Of a stretch of DNA of 11,856 nucleotides, positions 1 through 6,860 are shown piece by piece (position 1 is the stretch's first letter; the number at the start of each line of letters is the position of its first letter). The translations under genes were made by a program, and so were the position numbers. The notes beneath the pieces are model-generated. The model did no database searches. It saw only the letters and a list, made by a program, of their open reading frames with translations, and was not told the origin of the DNA. The stretch spans positions 1 to 11,856 of the forward strand of contig JBBQHA010000101.1 of the NCBI GenBank assembly GCA_038323475.1, in the 5' to 3' direction. Origin of the DNA: SZAS-103 sp038323475. GTDB lineage: Bacteria > Pseudomonadota > Gammaproteobacteria > Xanthomonadales > Xanthomonadaceae.

Positions 1-755
1 CGGCATTGCTCGCGGCCGGATTCGACGTGTTCCGGCTGAATTTCCGCGACCATGGCGACACCCACCACCTCAACGAAGACCTGTTCCATTCCTGCCGGTT
101 GCCCGAAGTGCTGAACGCGGCGCGCTCGGTCGCCGAACGGATCCCGGTGCGGCCGTTCCTCGCGGCCGGGTATTCGCTGGGCGGCAATTTCGCGCTGCGA
201 CTGGCGCTGCACGCGCCCGCAGCGGGGATCCCGCTGGCGCACGCCGCTGCGGTGTGCCCGGTGCTCGATCCGACCGCCGGCATGATCGCGCTGGAAACCG
301 GGATGCCGCTGTACCACTGGTATTTCATGCGCAAATGGCGCGAGTCGCTGCGGCGCAAGCGCAAGCTGTTCCCGGCGCGCCACGATTTCGAGGACGCCGC
401 CCTCAAGCAGCGCATGCGCGGCCTGACCACGTGGATGGTCGAGCGCTACACCGACCTCGGCCTGCTCGACAAATACCTCGACGGCTACGCGATCAACGGC
501 AACCGCCTCGCCGGCCTGCAGGTCCCGGTCAGCATCCTCACCGCCGAGGACGACCCGGTGATCCCGGTCGCCGCCTTCCGCGAACTGCAACTGCCAGAGC
601 ATTCCCGCCTCGAGATCGCCCCCTTCGGCGGCCACTGCGGCTTCCTCGAAGGCATCAACCTGCAGGGCTTTGCGGAGAAGTGGGTGCGGGCGCGGCTGGT
701 GGAGGCGGTGGATGCGATGGCGCCGGCGACCGGGCGAGCCGCCGCCGCAGGCTAG
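1..755 (+). CDS. Alpha/beta hydrolase, YheT/COG0429 type (5' truncated by window edge)
   Basis: This is the C-terminal part of a serine hydrolase; the reading frame is open from the first complete codon at position 3, so the true start lies outside the window. The nucleophile elbow reads GYSLGGN, with the serine codon at 174-176. The acid is one of the two aspartates in TAEDDPVIP (549-554), and the histidine is in GGHCGF (633-635). Order and spacing of this triad match the alpha/beta hydrolase fold. The segment RLNFRDHGDT before the elbow and the long helical cap between elbow and acid resemble YheT-like hydrolases, whose substrates are poorly defined. It ends with TAG at 753-755, tail-to-tail with the small minus-strand membrane gene. 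The family call is fairly safe; the substrate is unknown. Confidence 0.85.
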   Translation, partial: ALLAAGFDVFRLNFRDHGDTHHLNEDLFHSCRLPEVLNAARSVAERIPVRPFLAAGYSLGGNFALRLALHAPAAGIPLAHAAAVCPVLDPTAGMIALETGMPLYHWYFMRKWRESLRRKRKLFPARHDFEDAALKQRMRGLTTWMVERYTDLGLLDKYLDGYAINGNRLAGLQVPVSILTAEDDPVIPVAAFRELQLPEHSRLEIAPFGGHCGFLEGINLQGFAEKWVRARLVEAVDAMAPATGRAAAAG

Positions 756-797
756 CTCAACAAGGGAATCCCGCCGGCTGTGCCATGGGATACAGAC

Positions 798-1034
798 TCA
801 GTTTTCCCTGAACAAGCGCCGCGCAATTTGCTCGCTCTTGGACATGGCGATCGCCCCGATCAGGGGGCCGATGACGACCATGATCGGCTGGAGCCAGAAA
901 CCGAGTCCGTGCCCCGGATAGGCCCAGTTCTGCAGGAGCGAAATATAGGTCAGGGCGATGGCGGGGATTCCGGCCAAGATCATGAAGAGGCCCACGACCT
1001 TGATGAGGACGTTTGCGAGTTCCTGCGGTGACAT
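798..1034 (-). CDS. Small two-helix membrane protein, unknown function
   Basis: The product is 78 residues beginning MSPQELANVL. I chose the ATG at 1034 because a GGAG Shine-Dalgarno lies about five bases upstream of it. The open frame extends further upstream to 1181, but that extension is arginine-rich, non-membrane and lacks a ribosome site. Two hydrophobic segments are visible: about residues 8-31 (VLIKVVGLFMILAGIPAIAL and on) and about 43-62 (LQPIMVVIGPLIGAIAM region). They are joined by an aromatic, glycine-rich loop and followed by a charged tail with KSEQIARRLF. I do not recognise a named family. It diverges from the TPR gene and converges on the hydrolase. Function cannot be inferred beyond an inner-membrane location. 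Confidence 0.7.
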   Translation of the reverse strand: MSPQELANVLIKVVGLFMILAGIPAIALTYISLLQNWAYPGHGLGFWLQPIMVVIGPLIGAIAMSKSEQIARRLFREN

Positions 1035-1080
1035 GATGCTCCGGGCGCTTGCGTTGCGTGGCCACGGCCGCGTTGCCGCG

Positions 1081-1086
1081 ATCGTA
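1081..1086 (-). promoter_or_regulatory. Candidate -10 box (TACGAT) for the small membrane gene
   Basis: TACGAT read on the minus strand, about 46 bases upstream of the ATG at 1034. No convincing -35 hexamer is visible. It is supported mainly by recurrence of the same type of box ahead of other genes here. Confidence 0.3.
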
Positions 1087-1241
1087 GCAGCCAGTCGGAT
1101 CGACGAAATAAGCCTGCCGCGCGGTCGCACCTTGTCGCGCGCGCCGTCGTATCGTGCAGGAGACCGACAGTCGCCCCGCACGGGCCCATCGCATCGTTCC
1201 CCTGCGCAAAGGGCCGGCCAAGGCCTCGCAACGCATCGCGC

Positions 1242-1247
1242 TACAAT
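1242..1247 (+). promoter_or_regulatory. Candidate -10 box (TACAAT) for the TPR/sulfotransferase gene
   Basis: TACAAT in the context GCTACAATGCG, a form often seen ahead of xanthomonad genes. It ends 30 bases before the ATG at 1278. The -35 region is not recognisable. It lies in the 243-bp divergent intergenic region (1035-1277), where I see no other feature. Confidence 0.45.
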
Positions 1248-1277
1248 GCGCGCCTTTCCTGCTGCAGGTTAACCCGC

Positions 1278-3374
1278 ATGTTGCAAGACGTGATCGACGC
1301 GCTGCGTCGGAATGCTCCCGAGGCCGTCGCGCTGGCCCGCGCCGAAGTCGCCGTCGCTCCCGCCAGCGCCGACGCGCACCACCTGCTCGGCATGGCGCAG
1401 CGCGATGGGGGCGACCGCGACGGCGCGCGCGCGAGCTTCGATCGGGCGATCGAGCTGGCGCCGGACGAGGCGCTGTACCACTTCAGCCGGGCGACGCTTG
1501 CGTATACCGAACGCGACTTCGCGACCGCGAACCGCGCCAGTGCGCATGCGATCGCGCTGGATCCGAACCAGTTCGGCGCCTACCTGCTGCGCATCCAGCT
1601 TGCGCTCGCGAATGGCGACCATGCCGAGGCAGCGCGTCAGCTGAACCTCGCCGAGCGCGTGAATCCTGATCATCCGCAGTTGTTGTTCGCGGCCGGGCAG
1701 GTCGCACTCGCGAAAGGCGACGGTGAGCACGCGATCGACATGCTGACCAAGGCCGCCGCCGCGCGGCCGCAGGATGCGCAGATCGTTGCGACCCTCGCCA
1801 CCGCCTACCAGCACCATGGCCACGACGCGTTCGCCGAACAGGCCGTGCGCAAGGCGATGGCGCTGGATCCGGCCGCGACCGGGATGCGCCGCCTGCTGGT
1901 CGAATCCCTGCTCGGGCAGGACCGCGCCGACGATGCGGCAGCCGAACTCGCGATCTATCGCAGCGAGCATCCGCAGGATCCGGCCGGCATTGCGATGGAA
2001 GCGGAAGTGCAGATGCGCGCAGGCAATGCGACCGCCGCGCTTGCAGGGTTCCGCGCCGCGCTCGCACAGACGCCGCGCTACCTGCGTGCGCTGTCGGGCC
2101 TGCAGGGCGTGCTCGAGTCGCTCGGCGACCGCAACCTCGCACGGATGGTGTGGGAGGAAATCCTGCAGCGCGATCCCGGCTTCGATCCAACCTGGGCATC
2201 GCGCCTGGTCGTCACCGACGACGAAGACGACTACAACGACGTCCTGCGCCGTTGGCACGAGGCGATGCCGGAGAGCGCCGCGGCCGCGCTCAACCGGGCT
2301 CGGCAGGACGAGGTCGATGGCCGCGAGGCCGAGGCCGAAGCCGGTTATGACGCCGTGCTCGCGCGCGCGCCGTTGCAACCCGATGCGCTGTTCGGTAAGG
2401 CGATGTTCGAAGCGCGCAGGGATCCTGCCGCGGCCATCGCGCGGCTGGACGCGCTGGTCGCGAACGCGCCGAAGGTGCAGGCGAAGCCGGCGGTCGCCAT
2501 GCGCGGGCAGATGCACGACCGCATGGACCACATCCACGAGGCCATCGCCGACTGGCGCCAGGCGCACGAGGGGCTCGGCAGCCTGCCGACCGCCTTGCCG
2601 ATGCCGAGCGACGCGCTCGCCGCCTTGCCGCCACCGCCACCGGCGACCGGCGACAACCTGGTCGTGATGCTGTGGGGCCCGCCCGGCAGCGGTTCGGAAC
2701 GGCTCGCCGCCGCGCTGCGCTTCAGCCCGAGCCGGCCGATCCTGCAGGACGCGCCGGAACCGCGTCCGCGCCTGCTGGAGTTCGATGAAGGCCTGCTCGC
2801 ACGCGCGCAGGACGCTGTCGCACTGCCCGCATTCGCGAACGAAGTCGCCGCTGAATACGCGCGCACGACCGAGCCGTACCTGCGCCAGGGCAACCAGGGC
2901 GTGTTCGACTGGCTCGGCCGCTGGGACGCCCGGGTGGTGCCGTTGCTGCGGCATGCGCTGCCCGGGACGCGGCTCATCGCGGTGCTGCGCGATCCACGAG
3001 ACCTGCTGCTCAACTGGCTCGCATTCGGGGCGCCGGCCGGGCCGACGTTCAACGATCCGATCGCAAGCGCCGGCTGGCTCGCGAGCCAGCTTGAGCAACT
3101 GCTCGCCACCCGCGATGCGCTTGGCCTGCCGGTGCTGATCGTCGACATGGACCGCTTCGATGCCGATCCGACCGCCGCGATGGAGGCGATCGTCGCGTTC
3201 GCCGACCTGCCGACGACGCCCGATCCGCAGATCGCCGTGCAGCGTGCGACCGGCCCCGGCCATCAGCCGATGCTGTTGCCGGCCGGGCGCTGGCACGCCT
3301 ATCGGGAACCGCTGGCCGATGCCTTCGCCCTGCTGGCGCCGCTCGCCGAACGCCTCGGATATCCGCAGGGCTAG
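1278..3374 (+). CDS. TPR protein with C-terminal sulfotransferase-like domain
   Basis: The 698-residue protein has two parts. Residues about 31-440 are tetratricopeptide repeats, with clear ones near 31-62, 65-96, 99-130, 133-164 and 167-198 carrying the usual AL/DP spacing. A proline-rich linker (PPPPPATGD, near 450-460) leads to a P-loop domain. Its first loop, GPPGSG (467-472), occupies the place of the 5'-phosphosulfate loop of PAPS-dependent sulfotransferases. The segment RDPRD (571-575), followed by LLLNW, matches their 3'-phosphate-binding motif. This TPR-sulfotransferase architecture is common in xanthomonads. The first loop lacks the usual PRSGT core, so activity is uncertain. There is no signal peptide, so it is predicted to be cytoplasmic. 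ATG at 1278 follows a weak GCAGG. The acceptor is unknown. Confidence 0.8.
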   Translation: MLQDVIDALRRNAPEAVALARAEVAVAPASADAHHLLGMAQRDGGDRDGARASFDRAIELAPDEALYHFSRATLAYTERDFATANRASAHAIALDPNQFGAYLLRIQLALANGDHAEAARQLNLAERVNPDHPQLLFAAGQVALAKGDGEHAIDMLTKAAAARPQDAQIVATLATAYQHHGHDAFAEQAVRKAMALDPAATGMRRLLVESLLGQDRADDAAAELAIYRSEHPQDPAGIAMEAEVQMRAGNATAALAGFRAALAQTPRYLRALSGLQGVLESLGDRNLARMVWEEILQRDPGFDPTWASRLVVTDDEDDYNDVLRRWHEAMPESAAAALNRARQDEVDGREAEAEAGYDAVLARAPLQPDALFGKAMFEARRDPAAAIARLDALVANAPKVQAKPAVAMRGQMHDRMDHIHEAIADWRQAHEGLGSLPTALPMPSDALAALPPPPPATGDNLVVMLWGPPGSGSERLAAALRFSPSRPILQDAPEPRPRLLEFDEGLLARAQDAVALPAFANEVAAEYARTTEPYLRQGNQGVFDWLGRWDARVVPLLRHALPGTRLIAVLRDPRDLLLNWLAFGAPAGPTFNDPIASAGWLASQLEQLLATRDALGLPVLIVDMDRFDADPTAAMEAIVAFADLPTTPDPQIAVQRATGPGHQPMLLPAGRWHAYREPLADAFALLAPLAERLGYPQG

Positions 3375-3391
3375 CCTGCGACGCGACGCGC

Positions 3392-3397
3392 TACGAT
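3392..3397 (+). promoter_or_regulatory. Candidate -10 box (TACGAT) for the sorbosone-dehydrogenase-like gene
   Basis: TACGAT directly abuts the left arm of the hairpin at 3398-3422 and ends 28 bases before the ATG at 3426. No clear -35 is visible. If used, transcription would start around 3403-3406, inside the left arm. Confidence 0.4.
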
Positions 3398-3422
3398 CGG
3401 CTCCGGTCCTTCCACGGAGCCG
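3398..3422 (+). promoter_or_regulatory. Perfect hairpin sequestering the Shine-Dalgarno
   Basis: CGGCTCCG (3398-3405) pairs perfectly with CGGAGCCG (3415-3422) around a nine-base loop. The right arm contains GGAG (3416-3419), the only good Shine-Dalgarno for the ATG at 3426, six bases downstream. A transcript containing both arms should have its ribosome site masked. A transcript starting from the adjacent -10 box would lack most of the left arm and be open. The pairing is seen directly; the regulatory role is inference. It could instead be a dyad operator or simply chance. Confidence 0.5.
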
Positions 3423-3425
3423 TCC

Positions 3426-4538
3426 ATGCGCTCGCGACTGCTGGCTTCGATCCTCCTGGGCTGCGCGCCCATGCTTGCGTCGGCCGCGCCAACGCCGGCC
3501 CAGCTTGCGGCAAAGCTGCAGGTACCGCCCGGGTTCACGGTCGGCCTGTATGCCGATGGCGTGGCGAGTGCGCGTGCGATGGCCTGGGGCGACCACGGGA
3601 CGCTCTTCGTCGGCTCCTTCGACGCGGGCAAGGTGTATGCGCTGCGCGACGACGATCATGATGGCCGCGCCGACAGCGTCCGGGTGATCGCCAGCGGTCT
3701 GCGCATGCCGGTCGGGGTGGCGTTCCGCGACGGTGCGTTGTACGTCAGCGCGGTCGACCGCATCCTGCGCTTCGATGGCATCGAAGCGAAACGCGATGCG
3801 CCGCCGCAGCCGGTCGTCGTCGTCGACGATCTTCCGAAGCAGACACAACACGGCTGGCGTTACCTCGCGTTCGGACCGGACGGCAAGCTGTACGTGCCGA
3901 TCGGTGCGCCATGCAACGCCTGCGACAAACCCGGCTACGCGAAGCTCATGCGCATGGACGCCGACGGCAGCGCTCGCGAGGACGTCGCGCTCGGCATCCG
4001 CAACACCGTCGGCTTCGCGTGGAGCCCGCTGACGAAACACCTGTGGTTCACCGACAACGGACGCGACCTGCTCGGCGACGAGGTGCCCGACGACGAGCTG
4101 AACGTCGTCACCAAACCGAAGCAGCACTTCGGCTTCCCGTATTGCCACGGCGGCGATGTGCCCGATCCCGAGCTCGGCAGGGGCAAGCCGTGCAAGGACT
4201 ACACGCCGCCGGCGGCGAAGCTCGGCGCGCATGTCGCGTCGCTGGGCATCGCGTTCTACACCGGCAAGGCGTTTCCGGACGCGTACCGCAACAACGCCTT
4301 CATCGCCGAGCATGGTTCCTGGAACCGCTCCAGCAAGAGCGGCTATCGGGTGGTGCGGGTGGAGATCGACGGCGACAAGGTGCTCCGCGTCACCCCGTTC
4401 CTGACCGGCTTCCTCGATGGACAAACCGCGCTGGGCCGCCCGGTTGCGGTCGCCGTCGCGCCCGACGGCGCGCTGCTGGTGTCCGACGACCTGCAGGGAG
4501 CGATCTACCGCATCGCCTGGAAGCCCGGCGCGGAGTGA
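3426..4538 (+). CDS. Periplasmic L-sorbosone dehydrogenase-like (PQQ-type) beta-propeller
   Basis: This 370-residue exported protein belongs to the GSDH/sorbosone-dehydrogenase group of six-bladed beta-propellers, which oxidise sugars or aldehydes with PQQ in the periplasm. An N-terminal signal peptide (MRSR, then a hydrophobic run) ends at ASA-A near residue 20. LLGC at 10-13 resembles a lipobox but lies very close to the N-terminus. Family signatures include QHGWRYLAFGPDGKLY (His142, the position of the catalytic histidine of soluble glucose dehydrogenase), GIRNTVGFAW (Arg192-Asn193), FGFPYCHGG, EHGSWNRS and VAVAPDGALLVSDD. The CNAC and C-H/C-K cysteines probably form disulfides; there is no CXXCH haem site. 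Substrate is not determinable. It lies 51 bp after the TPR gene, with a hairpin over its ribosome site. Confidence 0.82.
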   Translation: MRSRLLASILLGCAPMLASAAPTPAQLAAKLQVPPGFTVGLYADGVASARAMAWGDHGTLFVGSFDAGKVYALRDDDHDGRADSVRVIASGLRMPVGVAFRDGALYVSAVDRILRFDGIEAKRDAPPQPVVVVDDLPKQTQHGWRYLAFGPDGKLYVPIGAPCNACDKPGYAKLMRMDADGSAREDVALGIRNTVGFAWSPLTKHLWFTDNGRDLLGDEVPDDELNVVTKPKQHFGFPYCHGGDVPDPELGRGKPCKDYTPPAAKLGAHVASLGIAFYTGKAFPDAYRNNAFIAEHGSWNRSSKSGYRVVRVEIDGDKVLRVTPFLTGFLDGQTALGRPVAVAVAPDGALLVSDDLQGAIYRIAWKPGAE

Positions 4539-4571
4539 GCGCACGCGACGACGGCTGCCTGCTTGCGGGTC

Positions 4572-4577
4572 TACACT
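4572..4577 (+). promoter_or_regulatory. Candidate -10 box (TACACT) for the diguanylate cyclase gene
   Basis: TACACT in the 94-bp gap after the dehydrogenase gene, ending 55 bases before the ATG at 4633. No clear -35 is visible. Confidence 0.3.
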
Positions 4578-4632
4578 GAATCCGCGACCGCGACGGAAGC
4601 CACGTCGAAACGGTGCCAGGCATGGGGGCCGC

Positions 4633-5835
4633 ATGGGTCTGGACGTCCACAGCGCGATCACGATCTCCGCGATGCTCTCGCTGATGATGGCTGCCAGCCT
4701 GCTCTACACCCTGCGCGACCATCCGCCGATGCAGCGGCCGAGCCTGCGCCTGTGGATCGCGTCGATGGGCCTGCAGCCGGTGGCGTGGACCCTGTACGGG
4801 ATGCGCGGCACGAACCCGGACATGCTCTCGATCGTGCTCGCCAACGCCATGTTGGCGCTGTCCTATGCGTATCAACTGCAGGCCTTGCGGCTGTTCACTG
4901 GTCGCGCCGACCGGCCGGTGCTGGTCTATGCGTCGGTCGTGCTGGTCACGATCGCCGAACTCGTCTTCACGTTCGTGCTGCCGAGCATGCGCATGCGGAC
5001 CGTGACCGTCTCCCAGCTGATGGCGATCCTGTTCGTGCTGTCGGTGTTCGTCCTGTTGCGCGGACCGCGCCCGTACCCGCGCAGCCATCTGCTGACGGCC
5101 GCCTCGCTGCTGCTGCCGGCGGTGGTGCTGTCGGTGCGCAGCGCCTACGAAGGCTTGCGCGCCGAGACGCTGGCGTCCGCATTCGCGGTCACGCCGATGC
5201 AGACGATGGTGTTCGGCATGGCCGCCTTCATGCCGATCATTGCCACCCTCGGCTTCGTGTCGATGTGCAACGACCGGCTCAACCAGGAGCTCGTGCGCCA
5301 GGCGATGCTCGACCCGCTCACGGGCATCAGCAACCGGCGCGCGCTGGACGCCGCGGCCGACCGCGCGATCGCGGTCGCTCGCCGGCATGCGCGCGGGCTG
5401 GCGGTGCTGCTGGTGGATGCCGACCACTTCAAGCAGGTCAATGACCGTCACGGGCACGGCGCCGGCGATTCCGCGCTGCAGGCGCTGGTCGCGGCGCTGC
5501 AGGCCGAGCTGCGGCCCAGCGACCTGCTGGGGCGGCTCGGCGGCGAGGAATTCGTGGTGATTCTTCCCGAGTCCGACGAGGAACCTGCCCATGGCGCGGC
5601 CGAGCGCCTGCGCGAAGCGGTCGCCGCGATCGATTTCTCGATCCAGCGCGAGAAGGTACCCTTGCGCGTCTCCATCGGCATCGCCTTGCTGGAGGACGGC
5701 GACGACCTCGTGACCCTGCTGCGGCGCGCCGACCACGCGATGTACGTCGCCAAGCGCAGCGGCCGCAATTGCGTCGTCGGTCCGCGCCAGTTGCGCCAGC
5801 AGGCAATCGGCGAAGGCGTGCACATGGCAGGCTGA
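4633..5835 (+). CDS. Membrane diguanylate cyclase (seven helices plus GGDEF)
   Basis: The 400-residue protein makes cyclic di-GMP from two GTP. I start it at ATG 4633, just before the first membrane helix and after a G-rich stretch. The open frame extends back to 4417, but that part overlaps the preceding gene. About seven hydrophobic segments are visible (near residues 7-27, 40-57, 64-85, 95-116, 126-143, 150-170 and 188-211), making a membrane sensor region with no named domain that I recognise. The catalytic domain begins at DPLTGISNRR (Asp227). The metal site includes VDADHF (Asp262, Asp264) and the active loop is GGEEF (303-307). The inhibitory site RPSD (294-297) sits five residues ahead, so product inhibition should be intact. 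The signal sensed is unknown. Confidence 0.9.
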   Translation: MGLDVHSAITISAMLSLMMAASLLYTLRDHPPMQRPSLRLWIASMGLQPVAWTLYGMRGTNPDMLSIVLANAMLALSYAYQLQALRLFTGRADRPVLVYASVVLVTIAELVFTFVLPSMRMRTVTVSQLMAILFVLSVFVLLRGPRPYPRSHLLTAASLLLPAVVLSVRSAYEGLRAETLASAFAVTPMQTMVFGMAAFMPIIATLGFVSMCNDRLNQELVRQAMLDPLTGISNRRALDAAADRAIAVARRHARGLAVLLVDADHFKQVNDRHGHGAGDSALQALVAALQAELRPSDLLGRLGGEEFVVILPESDEEPAHGAAERLREAVAAIDFSIQREKVPLRVSIGIALLEDGDDLVTLLRRADHAMYVAKRSGRNCVVGPRQLRQQAIGEGVHMAG

Positions 5836-5907
5836 CCAGGCGGGACGCGGCGACGCAAGCTCGGCGCGCCCTGTCCGTCGACGGGAATTCAATCCACGGG
5901 AGAGTCC

Positions 5908-6528
5908 ATGAAACTGCACAGCGACAGCTTCGCGCACGGCCAGCCGATTCCGCCTGCATTCGCGATGGGCCGCCCGGGGGACACGTTTTCCGACAACCGC
6001 AATCCGCACCTCGGATGGAGCGACGTACCCGGCGGCACGCTGTCGTTCGCGCTGCTGTGCATCGACCCGGACGCGCCGACGGTTGCGGACATGGTCGGCA
6101 AGCCCGGCATCGAGATCCCGGTCGACCAGGTGCGCTGCGACTTCGTGCACTGGGCGATGGCCGACATTCCGGCCGATGTCCGCGCCATCGCCGCAGGCGC
6201 GTGGTCGGACGGCGTGACCGTCGGCGGCAAGCGCGATCCGCAAGGCCCGCAAGCGGCGCGGCACGGGCTCAACGACTACAGCGGCTGGTTCGCGAACGAT
6301 GCGACGATGGCCGGCGACTACTGCGGTTACGATGGCCCGTTCCCGCCGTCGAACGACCTGCGCATGCACCGCTATTTTTTCCGCCTGTTCGCGCTCGACG
6401 TCGCCAGCCTCGACCTGCCCGAACGATTCAGCGCCGGCGACGTGCAGCGCGCCATGCAGGGACACGTGCTGGCCGAGGCGCTGACGTACGCCACCTACAG
6501 CCTGCACATGGCGAAGTCCGCGGCGTGA
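5908..6528 (+). CDS. PEBP family protein, YbhB/YbcL type (Raf-kinase-inhibitor-like)
   Basis: The 206-residue protein has the phosphatidylethanolamine-binding-protein fold signatures: DPDAP at 53-57, FVHWAMADIP with His81, a GLNDYSGW segment in the place of the ligand-loop motif, and GPFPPSND followed by HRYFFRLFALD. Bacterial members bind small anionic ligands; no enzymatic role is established. It is longer than E. coli YbhB (about 158 residues), with extra segments around residues 60-75 and 105-135. No signal peptide is seen, so it is predicted to be cytoplasmic. A good GGGAGAG ribosome site precedes the ATG. Its stop codon overlaps the GTG start of the next gene by four bases, so it heads a translationally coupled three-gene unit. 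Confidence 0.88.
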   Translation: MKLHSDSFAHGQPIPPAFAMGRPGDTFSDNRNPHLGWSDVPGGTLSFALLCIDPDAPTVADMVGKPGIEIPVDQVRCDFVHWAMADIPADVRAIAAGAWSDGVTVGGKRDPQGPQAARHGLNDYSGWFANDATMAGDYCGYDGPFPPSNDLRMHRYFFRLFALDVASLDLPERFSAGDVQRAMQGHVLAEALTYATYSLHMAKSAA

Positions 6529-6854
6529 ACGCCTCGACCCCACCCGACGCCGCGACCGATTTCGAATTGCGCCGCAAGGCGGGATACAGCGTGACCCTGG
6601 TCGTTTGCGTCGCGATGCTGGTGGTCGCGTTCGTCGCCGCGCCGCACTCCTGCGAATGGGGCCTGGACACATATGCAATCGCCGGTGTCGTGGGCCTGGC
6701 GGTCCTGCTCACGATGCCGTTCGCATTGCGGATCGGCGGCAACAGCCTGCTCGTCCGCGCCGGCTGGGCCGCAGTCTTCGCCGCAGCCGGCGCCTGCGTC
6801 TGGTTCGCCGGACTGTTCGCGGCGTCGTTCCGGATCATGTGCCGGTTGTTCTGA
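6525..6854 (+). CDS. Small three-helix membrane protein, unknown function
   Basis: The 109-residue product starts at GTG 6525, which shares the GTGA overlap (6525-6528) with the preceding stop codon. The same open frame runs further upstream inside the PEBP gene, but that part is a shadow. Three hydrophobic segments are clear: near residues 22-39 (SVTLVVCVAMLVVAFVAA), 51-70 and 80-102. The N-terminus is polar and the C-terminus short and basic. There are cysteines at 28, 43, 91 and 106. I recognise no named family. The coupled start and the six-base gap to the next gene argue that the three proteins are made together. Confidence 0.68.
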   Translation: MNASTPPDAATDFELRRKAGYSVTLVVCVAMLVVAFVAAPHSCEWGLDTYAIAGVVGLAVLLTMPFALRIGGNSLLVRAGWAAVFAAAGACVWFAGLFAASFRIMCRLF

Positions 6855-6860
6855 TTCCCG

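Noticed and set aside
1035..1181. N-terminal extension of the small membrane protein
   Set aside because: The upstream part is arginine-rich with no ribosome site, whereas the ATG at 1034 has GGAG just ahead and precedes the membrane helix directly.
3906..3930. CNAC cysteine pair in the dehydrogenase, considered as a haem site
   Set aside because: It lacks the histidine of CXXCH. A structural disulfide in the periplasmic propeller is more likely.
1269..4661. An open minus-strand frame of 1130 codons opposite the TPR and dehydrogenase genes
   Set aside because: It is a shadow of strongly GC-biased coding sequence on the plus strand. Its translation is arginine/histidine/glutamine-rich and low in complexity, shows no domain, and crosses two well-supported genes and their intergenic gap.
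5875..5884. Palindrome CCGTCGACGG ahead of the PEBP gene
   Set aside because: Ten-bp GC-rich palindromes are expected by chance in this base composition and nothing else marks the site.
4390..6678. An open minus-strand frame of 762 codons
   Set aside because: It is antisense to the diguanylate cyclase and PEBP genes, with R/H/Q/A-rich shadow composition and no ribosome site or motif.
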